This document shows positions 5,325-12,173 of a DNA stretch of 12,173 nucleotides, one piece after another; position 1 is the first letter of the stretch, and each line of letters begins with the position of its first letter. The notes under the pieces were generated by a model, which had not been told where the DNA came from, did no database searches, and saw nothing but the letters and a program-made list of their open reading frames with translations. This stretch comes from Oscillospiraceae bacterium. GTDB lineage: Bacteria > Bacillota > Clostridia > Oscillospirales > Oscillospiraceae. The translations under genes were made by a program, and so were the position numbers. The stretch lies in NCBI GenBank assembly GCA_028691385.1, contig JAQUZL010000052.1, positions 1 to 12,173 on the forward strand, in the 5' to 3' direction.

Positions 5325-5353
5325 TTGCAATAAAATGAAATTCCTGTTATAAT
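5325..5353 (+). promoter_or_regulatory. Promoter of ruvX
   Basis: -35 TTGCAA (5325-5330, 4 of 6), 17-base spacer, -10 TATAAT (5348-5353, perfect). Transcription would begin near 5360, leaving a leader of under 20 bases that contains the AGGAGG at 5363-5368. Confidence 0.82.
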
Positions 5354-5376
5354 GCGCCAAGCAGGAGGCGATGCAA

Positions 5377-5796
5377 ATGAAAATTATGGCCATAGACTAT
5401 GGTGATGCCCGCACCGGCGTTGCGGTGTCCGATCCGCTGGGCATGATGGCGGGGTTCACGGCGGTGGTTGCGCAGTGGAACAAGGAAAAGGCGGCCGACG
5501 CGGTTGCTCAAATCGCGAAGCAGCAGGGCGCGCAGGCGCTTGTTATGGGTTTTCCGAAGAATATGGACGGCACGGAGGGCGCGCGCGCGCCGCTGTATCG
5601 CGAATTTGCGGACATGCTCGAACAGAGAACCGGGCTAAAGCCGGTGCTCTGGGACGAGCGCAGAACGTCTATTGACGCCCATCAAATTCTTGCAGCCAAC
5701 GGCAGAAAGGCGCAGCAGCACCGCAAAAGTGTGGATGCGGTGGCGGCCAGCCTGATTCTGGAGGGGTATCTGGCCTATTTGAAAAATCAGAAATAA
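5377..5796 (+). CDS. ruvX: Putative pre-16S rRNA nuclease / Holliday junction resolvase-like protein YqgF (RuvX)
   Basis: The 139-residue product has the RNase H-like YqgF fold. Motifs are AIDYGDARTGVAVSD (residues 5-19, catalytic Asp7), GFPKNMDGTEG (58-68), DERRTS (93-98, Glu94) and KSVDAVAAS (117-125, Asp120). These give the expected three acidic active-site residues. YqgF is an essential nuclease implicated in maturing the 5' end of 16S rRNA, and was first named as a possible Holliday junction resolvase. The start at 5377 is chosen because AGGAGG lies eight bases upstream; an ATG at 5371 is in frame but only two bases from that site. It is monocistronic, with its own promoter and terminator. 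Confidence 0.93.
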   Translation: MKIMAIDYGDARTGVAVSDPLGMMAGFTAVVAQWNKEKAADAVAQIAKQQGAQALVMGFPKNMDGTEGARAPLYREFADMLEQRTGLKPVLWDERRTSIDAHQILAANGRKAQQHRKSVDAVAASLILEGYLAYLKNQK

Positions 5797-5800
5797 TTAC

Positions 5801-5840
5801 AAGCTGCTGCGCCTGTTCGTTTCAGACGCAGCAGCTTTTT
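5801..5840 (+). terminator. Rho-independent terminator of ruvX
   Basis: Arms 5801-5811 and 5827-5837 form an 11-pair stem, extended by a small inner stem, followed by five T (5836-5840). It begins four bases after the ruvX stop. Confidence 0.9.
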
Positions 5841-6005
5841 GCGGCATCCGTAAGGCGAACACGCGCTTGCTGCGCGCGTCCGGCGGTCGAACGGATGCAT
5901 GTGAAAACGTGGAATCTATAATGATAGAAAATCGCGCCAATAGCAAGGAAATTTGCTGAAATTGGCGGGGCAGATGAGAAAAATAGAGAAAATATGGGAA
6001 TTGAA
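5841..6005 (+). other. Intergenic region with two nested hairpins upstream of the kinase
   Basis: No gene is supported here. Two structured elements are present. The first has arms 5844-5850 and 5892-5898 enclosing a GC-rich hairpin (5861-5866 with 5874-5879). The second is a long hairpin, 5935-5941 pairing with 5961-5967 and 5942-5946 pairing with 5953-5957, with a 3-base bulge. A perfect TATAAT at 5917-5922 lacks a good -35, but would start transcription just before the second hairpin. Neither hairpin is followed by a T run. Confidence 0.5.
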
Positions 6006-6034
6006 TTGATTTCGGTCTAAAGAACAGGTAAAAT
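6006..6034 (+). promoter_or_regulatory. Candidate promoter of the hybrid histidine kinase
   Basis: -35 TTGATT (6006-6011, 4 of 6), 17-base spacer, -10 TAAAAT (6029-6034, 5 of 6). The match is moderate in an AT-rich stretch, and the distance to the GTG start (about 48 bases) is reasonable. An alternative -10 lies at 5917-5922. Confidence 0.4.
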
Positions 6035-6082
6035 GCTACTAATAATATGGTATGACCACTTGTGTGATTGGGGGATTTCGAT

Positions 6083-9000
6083 GTGAATAGACTCAGACGG
6101 CCGGTTTGCATGATTCTGGCGGTGATATGCCTGCTATGCTGCGCAGGGACCGCGCTTGCAGGCACGACGCCACAGACGGTGCGGATCGGCTATATTGATT
6201 ATGACGGCTTCATCATCGGCAACCCAGACGGCACTTATGGTGGCTATGGTGTGGAATATCTGAATAAAATTGCGCAGCATACCGGCTGGAACTATGAATT
6301 TGTTTATGATTCCTGGAGCAATCAGCTGGAGAACCTGAAAAATGGCGCCATTGATTTTTTGTGCCATGCGCAGAAAACACCGGAACGTGAGCAAATGTAT
6401 TTGTTTTCCAACTACGCCGTGGGCACAGAGGCCAGCGTTTTATATGTGCGCAATGACGATGTGCGCTATTACTATGACGATTTTGCCCGGTTTGACGGAA
6501 TGAAGGTTGGTATGCTGCGCAACAGCTTTCAAAATGACAGCTTAAAGACCTATGCGGATAAAAAACAGTTCGCCTATCAGGCCGATTATTTTGAGACGGA
6601 GCGGGATGCGTTTGCCGCGCTTGACGCCGGCGCGGTGGATGCGGTGGCGATGGGCTCGCTTGCGGCCAAGAGCGGATACCGTATTGCGGCCCGATTTGGC
6701 AGCGATCCGTTTTATTTCATGACGGGACAAATGAATGGCGCATTGCTGACGGAACTGGATGCGGCGCTGGACGAAATCGTTGGGCAGCACCCATACTACG
6801 CAATGGAGCTGTACGAAAAATACTATGGGGATTCGGACGCAATCATTTCGCTGAATCTGACGCGTGAGGAGGCGGCTTATATTGCACAGGCGGGGGTCAT
6901 TCGCGTTGGACAGGTCAGAAATCGGTATCCGGTTTCCAATCTGAACGAAACAACCGGGGAGCTTGCCGGCATTACGGAGGACATATTGGCGCGATTTTCA
7001 GAGCTTAGCGGCCTGCAGCTGGAATCGCAGCCGATTGCGTTGGATGAAAAGCCAATCACTGCACTCAAAAACGGGGAATTCGATTTGGTGATGGGCATAT
7101 TGGACAACGTGGGATTTCGCAATGATCCGGAACTGCGGCTCACAGACCCGTACTTTGACAGCACACTGTCGCTGGTGATGCGCAGCGACGAAATGTTTGA
7201 CCCGGATAAGCAGTACACTGTGGCAATGAAAACGTCGTTCCAAGTGGTGCAGGAATATATCCAGACAACGTATCCGCAGTATCAGATTGCGCTGTATTCT
7301 ACGGATGAGCAGTGCATGGAGGCGGTGCTTTCCGACAAAGCGGATATTATGATGCAAAATGTATATGTGGTCAACTATCTGATGCAGAAGCCGCGCTATG
7401 AAAGCCTGCAAATTCTGCCGACCAGCTTTATGACGGAGGAAAACTGCATTGCGGGGCTAAACAGCGCGGATCCGCGGCTCATTTCAATTTTGAACAAGTG
7501 TGCGGCAAGTCTGTCTGCCGATGAGATTGATCATATCATCCTTGCCAATACGACGGCAAAGCCCTATGTCATGACGACGCAGGACGTCTTTTATAAGTAC
7601 AGAGCGCAGATTGGGATGATGGCCGTGCTGTTTATCCTGTGCATGGCACTGTTTGCGGTGCTGCTGATCATTCGGCAGCGAAACCTGCGCCATATGCACG
7701 AAAAAAATCGCCAGCTTGCCGAGGCGGTGACACAGGCAGAAAGTGCAAATGCGGCCAAGAGCCAGTTCCTGGCCAGAATGAGCCACGAGATTCGAACGCC
7801 GATGAACGCAATTGTCGGTCTGACGGCAATCACCCAGTGTCACAAGACAGAGCCGGCGCGGGTTGCGCAGTGCCTGGAAAAGATTGAAGCGTCCTCCCAT
7901 GTGCTGCTGAACATCATCAACGATGTGCTGGACATGTCGGCCATTGAAAGTGAGAAGCTGAGAATCGGCAACACGCCGTTTGATTTGAAGGAACTGCTGT
8001 CGACGGTATCCAATATTTACTATCCGCAGTGCAAAGCAAAGAATATCGACTTTGACATTGCCGCGGATATTGTCCACGAACGGCTGATTGGCGATGGACT
8101 GCGGATGCATCAAATCCTGTTGAATCTCATTTCCAACGCCTACAAATTTACGTCTGACGGCAGTATTCGGGTGACGGTGCGGGAACTTTCTCAGCGTGAC
8201 GGCGTGTCGTATTTTCGCTTTGAAGTGACCGACACCGGCGCGGGCATGTCGGAGGATATGGTGCAGCGGCTGTTTAAGCCGTTTGAGCAGGAGAGCGTTT
8301 CAAGCGCCCAAAGGTATGGCGGCAGCGGACTGGGGCTGTCCATCACGAAAAATCTTTGTGAGCTGATGAGAGGTTCTATTTCCGTGCGGTCGGAAAAGGG
8401 CAAGGGCACGACCTTTACGGTGAATTTGCCGTTTACCATCGGGGACGGCGCGTCCAATGAGGATCCTGCGCGGTTTGGCAGCATCCGCGCGCTGGTGGTG
8501 GATGACGACAAAAACAGCAGGGAGTATGCTTCGATGATTCTGGAACGAATCGGCGTTCAGTATGATGTGGCGGAGTCCGGCGAAGACGCGCTGCAAATGC
8601 TGCAGGCTGCATATGACAGTGGCAGCGGCTACGATATTTGCTTTGTGGATTGGAAAATGCCCAAGGTGGATGGCGTGGAGGTGACGCGGAAAATTCGGGA
8701 GCTGTTTGATTCCGACACAATGATTATCATCGTGTCAGCGTATGATCTCAGTGAGGTGGCGGATGAGGTCAAGGCGGCGGGCGCGGACATGTTTGTGCCA
8801 AAGCCGCTGTTTCAGTCGACTGTGTTCAATGTGCTGATGCAGCTTTCCGGCGGAAAATACACGCAGGAAACGGCCAAAGTGAAGGAATATGACTTTACCG
8901 GGCACAAGGTCCTGATGGCGGAGGACAACGAACTGAACAAGGAGATTGCGGTGGAACTGCTGGATCTTGTGCATCTGGATGTGGATACGGCGTGCGATGG

Positions 9001-9301
9001 GCGGCGCGCGGTAGAAGCATTTGTGCAGGCCGCGCCGGGCACCTATGATGCGATTTTGATGGATATTCAGATGCCGGTGATGGATGGGTATGAAGCAGCC
9101 AAAGCGATTCGCGCGCTTGCGCGGAAGGACGCGGCGACCATCCCGATTTTTGCCATGACGGCCAACGCGTTTACGGAGGACGTGAACGCGGCGCTGTCGG
9201 CCGGCATGAACGGACACATCGCAAAGCCCATTGACACCAGCGTGCTTTATGGCACGCTGCAAACGGTGATACGGCATGAAGCCGGCGAAAAGGAACAGTA
9301 A
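6083..9301 (+). CDS. Hybrid sensor histidine kinase with two SBP_bac_3 sensor domains and two receiver domains
   Basis: The 1072-residue membrane protein belongs to the BvgS/EvgS-like class. Order: signal peptide or N-terminal anchor (1-28), first periplasmic-binding-protein-like domain (~33-250, with the ligand-type motif TPER, Arg102), second such domain (~270-490), one transmembrane helix (~510-532), short coiled linker, HisKA with phospho-acceptor His568 in MSHEIRTPMN, HATPase_c with N box (~Asn681/685), DTGAG (Asp717) and GGSGLGL (746-752), receiver 1 (acidic 807-809, phospho-Asp856, Lys907) and receiver 2 (Asp948, phospho-Asp994, Lys1048). All key residues look intact. No HPt domain and no DNA-binding output are present. 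The start is a GTG at 6083, eight bases after GGGGG; an upstream TTG at 6068 overlaps that site. It stands alone, with no response regulator next to it. The ligand is unknown; the domain type usually binds amino acids or related solutes. Confidence 0.93.
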   Translation: MNRLRRPVCMILAVICLLCCAGTALAGTTPQTVRIGYIDYDGFIIGNPDGTYGGYGVEYLNKIAQHTGWNYEFVYDSWSNQLENLKNGAIDFLCHAQKTPEREQMYLFSNYAVGTEASVLYVRNDDVRYYYDDFARFDGMKVGMLRNSFQNDSLKTYADKKQFAYQADYFETERDAFAALDAGAVDAVAMGSLAAKSGYRIAARFGSDPFYFMTGQMNGALLTELDAALDEIVGQHPYYAMELYEKYYGDSDAIISLNLTREEAAYIAQAGVIRVGQVRNRYPVSNLNETTGELAGITEDILARFSELSGLQLESQPIALDEKPITALKNGEFDLVMGILDNVGFRNDPELRLTDPYFDSTLSLVMRSDEMFDPDKQYTVAMKTSFQVVQEYIQTTYPQYQIALYSTDEQCMEAVLSDKADIMMQNVYVVNYLMQKPRYESLQILPTSFMTEENCIAGLNSADPRLISILNKCAASLSADEIDHIILANTTAKPYVMTTQDVFYKYRAQIGMMAVLFILCMALFAVLLIIRQRNLRHMHEKNRQLAEAVTQAESANAAKSQFLARMSHEIRTPMNAIVGLTAITQCHKTEPARVAQCLEKIEASSHVLLNIINDVLDMSAIESEKLRIGNTPFDLKELLSTVSNIYYPQCKAKNIDFDIAADIVHERLIGDGLRMHQILLNLISNAYKFTSDGSIRVTVRELSQRDGVSYFRFEVTDTGAGMSEDMVQRLFKPFEQESVSSAQRYGGSGLGLSITKNLCELMRGSISVRSEKGKGTTFTVNLPFTIGDGASNEDPARFGSIRALVVDDDKNSREYASMILERIGVQYDVAESGEDALQMLQAAYDSGSGYDICFVDWKMPKVDGVEVTRKIRELFDSDTMIIIVSAYDLSEVADEVKAAGADMFVPKPLFQSTVFNVLMQLSGGKYTQETAKVKEYDFTGHKVLMAEDNELNKEIAVELLDLVHLDVDTACDGRRAVEAFVQAAPGTYDAILMDIQMPVMDGYEAAKAIRALARKDAATIPIFAMTANAFTEDVNAALSAGMNGHIAKPIDTSVLYGTLQTVIRHEAGEKEQ

Positions 9302-9347
9302 AAAGCGTACATCCGGCGGCAAAAGCCGCCGGATGTACGCTTTTTTT
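9301..9347. terminator. Bidirectional terminator between the kinase and the agmatine cluster
   Basis: Twenty-base arms 9301-9320 and 9325-9344 pair perfectly around an AAAA loop, with A and T runs on opposite sides. It overlaps the last base of the kinase stop and lies nine bases beyond the carbamate kinase stop, so it can end both convergent transcripts. Confidence 0.94.
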
Positions 9348-9356
9348 GGAATAGAA

Positions 9357-10295
9357 TCAAAGGGTAATCAGCGTGCCGCTTTCGTTGCGCATGGCTTGCG
9401 GCGCTTGATCAAGCGATGCGATGACCGCACGCTTGCCCCAGCCGCTGCGGACAAAGGACACGGCGGCTTCCACCTTGGGCAGCATGGAACCGGCGCCAAA
9501 CTGACCGCTTTGGATATACATATCGGCTTCGCCGGTGGACATGGTTTTGAGTTCTTTTTGATCGGGCTGGCCAAAATTGACGCAGACATGATCAACGGCG
9601 GTCAGAATGAACAGATAATCCGCGCCAACCACCTCGGCAAGCTTGGCGGAGGCGAAATCCTTGTCAATGACTGCGGGAACGCCGCAGTAATCGCCGCGTT
9701 CGTCCCGGACGACCGGAATGCCGCCGCCGCCGCAGGCAATGACAATATATTCATTGTCCAGCAGGTTCAAAATCGACTTTCGTTCGGCGATGTCGATGGG
9801 CTTGGGCGAGGGCACCAAGCGCCGCCAGCCGCGGCCGGAATCTTCCTTCATGCGCAGCTTCGGATCGGCCTGCATCATCTGCTCTGCCACGGCTTCGTCA
9901 TAGAACGCACCGATGGGCTTTGTGGGGTTCTGGAAGGCTGGGTCGAGCGGATCGACCACCACCTGGGTGATCACGGTTGCGACCTGCCAGGGCATTTTCT
10001 GCACCCGCAGTTCACGGCTGATGCCCTTTTGCAGGTGATAACCGATATAACCCTGACTCATGGCGGTGCACTCCTGCAGCGGCATGGGCGATACTTTTTT
10101 ATTTTCCCGGGCCGCGATGTCAAAGGCCAAATTGATCATGCCAACCTGTGGGCCGTTGCCGTGGCTGATGATGATTTCGTGCCCCTGACTGATGAGTCCA
10201 ACCAGAGCGGGGCAGGCCGCTTCAATCATGGACTGCTGCTCCTCGGGGGTGTTTCCAAGGGCGTTGCCGCCCAATGCAATGACAATTCTCGCCAT
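9357..10295 (-). CDS. arcC: Carbamate kinase of the agmatine deiminase pathway (AguC/ArcC type)
   Basis: The 312-residue product has the length and motifs of carbamate kinase: ALGGNAL (7-13), SHGNGPQVG (44-52), 'VACGGGGIPV'-type stretch at ~186-195, and DKDFASAKLA (211-220) before 'ADYLFILTAVD'. It transfers phosphate from carbamoyl phosphate to ADP, giving ATP, ammonia and CO2. The start at 10295 is chosen because it begins the family N-terminus; the open frame upstream runs into aguA. AGGGG lies about eight bases before the ATG, within the end of aguA, and the two genes are four bases apart, so translation is likely coupled. Next to aguA and aguD it most likely works in agmatine use (aguC) and not arginine deiminase (arcC). 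No arcA or arcB is seen. Confidence 0.95.
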   Translation of the reverse strand: MARIVIALGGNALGNTPEEQQSMIEAACPALVGLISQGHEIIISHGNGPQVGMINLAFDIAARENKKVSPMPLQECTAMSQGYIGYHLQKGISRELRVQKMPWQVATVITQVVVDPLDPAFQNPTKPIGAFYDEAVAEQMMQADPKLRMKEDSGRGWRRLVPSPKPIDIAERKSILNLLDNEYIVIACGGGGIPVVRDERGDYCGVPAVIDKDFASAKLAEVVGADYLFILTAVDHVCVNFGQPDQKELKTMSTGEADMYIQSGQFGAGSMLPKVEAAVSFVRSGWGKRAVIASLDQAPQAMRNESGTLITL

Positions 10296-10299
10296 GGCG

Positions 10300-11403
10300 T
10301 TACCCCTGCGGCGCGGGCTGCTGCTGCGTGATGCAGTGCACATTACCGCCGCCAAACGCCACTTCCTTGGTCATGACGCCGACAATCTCACGGTCTGGGA
10401 ACATGGCCTTGGTCTGCTCGACGGCCAGCGCGTCGTTTTCATCGCCATACTGCGGCAGAATGACCGCGCCGTTGATAATGAGGAAGTTCATATACGATGC
10501 GATGCTGATCTCGCCGTTTTCCCGCGGCTGGGTACCCTCCACGGAGTCGATGGTTTCCGCACCTTCCAGATAGCACGGCTGTTTGGTGAGGCACAGCTTG
10601 TGCACCTTGAGCTTGCGGCCCTTGGCGTCGGTGGCGGCGGTGAGGGTTTCGTAGGCGTCGCGCGCCTGCTGATAGAATGGGTGGGACGGGTCGTCTGTCC
10701 AGATGCAGGCGACCTCGCCCGGGGCGACGAAACAGGCGACGTCGTCAATGTGACCGTTGGTTTCGTCGGGGTCGATGCCGTCCTTGATCCAAATTACCTT
10801 TTCACAGCCGAGGTAATCACAAAGCGTTTGCTCAATTTCTTCACGGCTGAGATCGGGATTGCGCCCCTCGGAGAGCAGGCACATCTCGGTGGTCATGACG
10901 GTGCCCTCGCCGTCAACGTGGATGGAGCCGCCCTCCAGCACAAAGCCGTCGGTGCGGTAGGATTCAACCTTCTCAATTTCGCAGATTTTCTGCGCGACCT
11001 GATCGTCCTTGTCCCACGGGAAATAAAGGCCGTCTACAAGGCCGCCCCAGGCGTTGAATTCCCAGTCGACCGCGCGCAGGCCGCCCTTGTCATTGACAAG
11101 GAAGGTTGGGCCGCAGTCGCGCACCCAGGCGTCGTCGGTGACCATTTCGATCACACGAATCTCCGGCGGCAGCTTGGCGCGGGCGTTGAGAAACTGAGAA
11201 GGGGATACGAGCACGGTCATGCACTCAAAGCGTGCGATGGCTTTTGCCACGTTTGCAAACACTTCCTGCGCGGGCTTGGCGCCGTTGCGCCAGTTGTCGT
11301 TGCGCTCCGGCCAGATCATCCAAATGCCGCTTTGCCGCTCAAATTCGGCGGGCATCCGATACCCGTCCTGCTTCGGTGTGGAACCGATGATACGTTTTGC
11401 CAT
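10300..11403 (-). CDS. aguA: Agmatine deiminase
   Basis: The 367-residue product hydrolyses agmatine to N-carbamoylputrescine and ammonia. It belongs to the guanidino-modifying (peptidyl-arginine-deiminase-like, five-bladed propeller) superfamily. Catalytic residues expected for the family are present: Asp96 in WVRDCGPT, His218 and Asp220 in GHIDD, and the nucleophile Cys357 in GGGNVHCITQQ near the C-terminus. This numbering coincides with what I recall for the Enterococcus faecalis enzyme. GGAGG lies about ten bases before the ATG. It is four bases upstream of the carbamate kinase start and 25 bases after the transporter stop, in the same order (D-A-C) as known agu operons. The cluster gives ATP and ammonia from agmatine, which can raise pH and supply putrescine. 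Confidence 0.97.
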   Translation of the reverse strand: MAKRIIGSTPKQDGYRMPAEFERQSGIWMIWPERNDNWRNGAKPAQEVFANVAKAIARFECMTVLVSPSQFLNARAKLPPEIRVIEMVTDDAWVRDCGPTFLVNDKGGLRAVDWEFNAWGGLVDGLYFPWDKDDQVAQKICEIEKVESYRTDGFVLEGGSIHVDGEGTVMTTEMCLLSEGRNPDLSREEIEQTLCDYLGCEKVIWIKDGIDPDETNGHIDDVACFVAPGEVACIWTDDPSHPFYQQARDAYETLTAATDAKGRKLKVHKLCLTKQPCYLEGAETIDSVEGTQPRENGEISIASYMNFLIINGAVILPQYGDENDALAVEQTKAMFPDREIVGVMTKEVAFGGGNVHCITQQQPAPQG

Positions 11404-11428
11404 TGCTTATCGTCCTCCAATTGTAGAT

Positions 11429-12173
11429 TTAAGATTGACGCTTCCGCTTGCGCGCGGAAATGAGCAGATCACCCAAGACAATACTGATGACGGAGCCAAT
11501 CGTGATGGGCAAGTAATACGACAGCGTTTCCGGGTCGGTGGACAGGGGAATCGCGGTGAAAAAGATGGAAATGAGAATCAGCGCCATCGGCACATAGGCG
11601 AGCCAACTCAAAAATCCGGCGCTGCCCGGCACGCGGAACGGGCGCTCGGTATCGGGATCTGCTTTGCGCAGCTTCAAAAAGGCCGGGAAAACCGGCACGT
11701 AGCTCAGCAGCAGCATGACAAGGTTCAGCGCAAAGAAGCTCCAGAACAGAGAGGAGTCCGGGGAAACCGTTGAAATGAGGACGCCCAGCAGGCAAATCAG
11801 CGTCGCCACAATTCCGGAGGTCAGCGCGGATCCCACCGGCATATCGTTTTTAGACCAGCGCCGGGCGAACACACGGGGCATATCGCCGTTATCGGCCGCA
11901 TAGGCTGCGGTGGAGTTAACGCCCATGGACCAGGAAATCATGTTGCCGAAGAGCGTAATTAAAAAGAGTAGAGAAACCGTGCCCACAAACAGGCCACTGG
12001 TTCGTCCGAGCATCAGCGATACGGCGTCAATCAGGCCGGAATCCACACTGATTTCATAGGTGGGGATGGCCGCACCGATACCAAAAGCGGAAAACAGATA
12101 AATTGCTGCGATCACAATGCCGCCGCTGATGATGGCCTGCGGAATCTGCTTGTTGGGATCCCGCATGTTCTGC
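11429..12173 (-). CDS. aguD: APC-family amino acid/polyamine antiporter, probable agmatine/putrescine exchanger (partial)
   Basis: The C-terminal 247 residues of a membrane transporter are visible; the start lies beyond the right edge. The visible part opens with QNMRDPNKQIPQAI, the cytoplasmic motif common in the APC superfamily before a membrane helix. It then shows about six hydrophobic helices (roughly residues 13-36, 58-80, 110-130, 139-166, 182-203 and 217-236 of the fragment) and ends in a basic tail. 'RPFRVPG' is another typical APC motif in the last third. Placed 25 bases upstream of aguA, it matches aguD, which exchanges agmatine for putrescine, but the sequence alone does not prove the substrate. 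Arginine/ornithine or glutamate/GABA-type exchangers of the same family are alternatives. Confidence 0.88.
   Translation of the reverse strand, partial: QNMRDPNKQIPQAIISGGIVIAAIYLFSAFGIGAAIPTYEISVDSGLIDAVSLMLGRTSGLFVGTVSLLFLITLFGNMISWSMGVNSTAAYAADNGDMPRVFARRWSKNDMPVGSALTSGIVATLICLLGVLISTVSPDSSLFWSFFALNLVMLLLSYVPVFPAFLKLRKADPDTERPFRVPGSAGFLSWLAYVPMALILISIFFTAIPLSTDPETLSYYLPITIGSVISIVLGDLLISARKRKRQS

Noticed and set aside
9276..10331. A 351-codon plus-strand frame opposite the carbamate kinase
   Set aside because: It runs through the kinase stop region and the bidirectional terminator, is antisense to a well-conserved gene, and shows no domain.
10192..11463. A 423-codon plus-strand frame opposite aguA
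   Set aside because: It is antisense to a gene with intact catalytic residues, has no ribosome binding site or recognisable domain, and is Gly/Val/Ala-rich as expected for a mirror of GC-rich coding DNA.
1..12173. Mobile elements, CRISPR arrays, rRNA or tRNA genes
   Set aside because: No transposase or integrase frames, no spaced direct repeats and no RNA gene signatures were seen on either strand.

Overview
The window looks like chromosomal DNA from a moderately GC-rich Firmicute, most likely of class Clostridia and plausibly an Oscillospirales-type gut anaerobe. This is inferred from the zinc-ribbon (four-Cys) form of L33, the rpmG-secE-nusG-rplKAJL order, strong GGAGG ribosome binding sites, and a typical Gram-positive DUF4349 lipoprotein. 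Species cannot be read from the sequence.

Layout, left to right. (1) 1-247: the 3' end of a plus-strand Mrp/ApbC-type Fe-S carrier gene, closed by a strong bidirectional terminator. (2) 459-713, minus: a 66-residue cysteine-rich protein of unknown function with its own near-consensus promoter. (3) 722-1731, minus: a DUF4349 lipoprotein with a C-terminal membrane segment and its own terminator. (4) 1784-5316, minus: the ribosomal/transcription cluster rpmG-secE-nusG-rplK-rplA-(promoter, L10 leader, attenuator)-rplJ-rplL. It ends in a strong terminator where most relatives continue into rpoB-rpoC. (5) 5325-5840, plus: ruvX, transcribed divergently from rpmG from a back-to-back promoter pair. 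(6) 6083-9347, plus: a 1072-residue hybrid sensor histidine kinase with two periplasmic-binding-protein-like sensor domains and two receiver domains. (7) 9357-12173, minus: an agmatine deiminase cluster, aguD (partial)-aguA-aguC, convergent with the kinase and sharing a terminator with it.

How the genes work together. The minus-strand core cluster supplies ribosomal proteins L33, L11, L1, L10 and L7/L12, the SecE translocase subunit and the NusG elongation factor. Its rplJL part carries the L10-leader regulatory RNA. The right-hand cluster imports agmatine (AguD), converts it to N-carbamoylputrescine (AguA), and makes ATP from the resulting carbamoyl phosphate (AguC). The linking putrescine carbamoyltransferase (AguB) would be expected just beyond the right edge.

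The most unusual observation is in rpmG (L33). A TAG codon stops the frame after residue 40, yet the next eight codons still encode a normal L33 C-terminus ending in TAA. Other points of interest are the loss of the rplL-rpoB linkage, a perfect palindrome filling the rplJL promoter spacer, the orphan double-sensor kinase, the small Cys-rich gene, and unexplained hairpins upstream of the kinase. No mobile elements, CRISPR arrays, tRNA or rRNA genes were seen. I found no clearly new multi-gene system.
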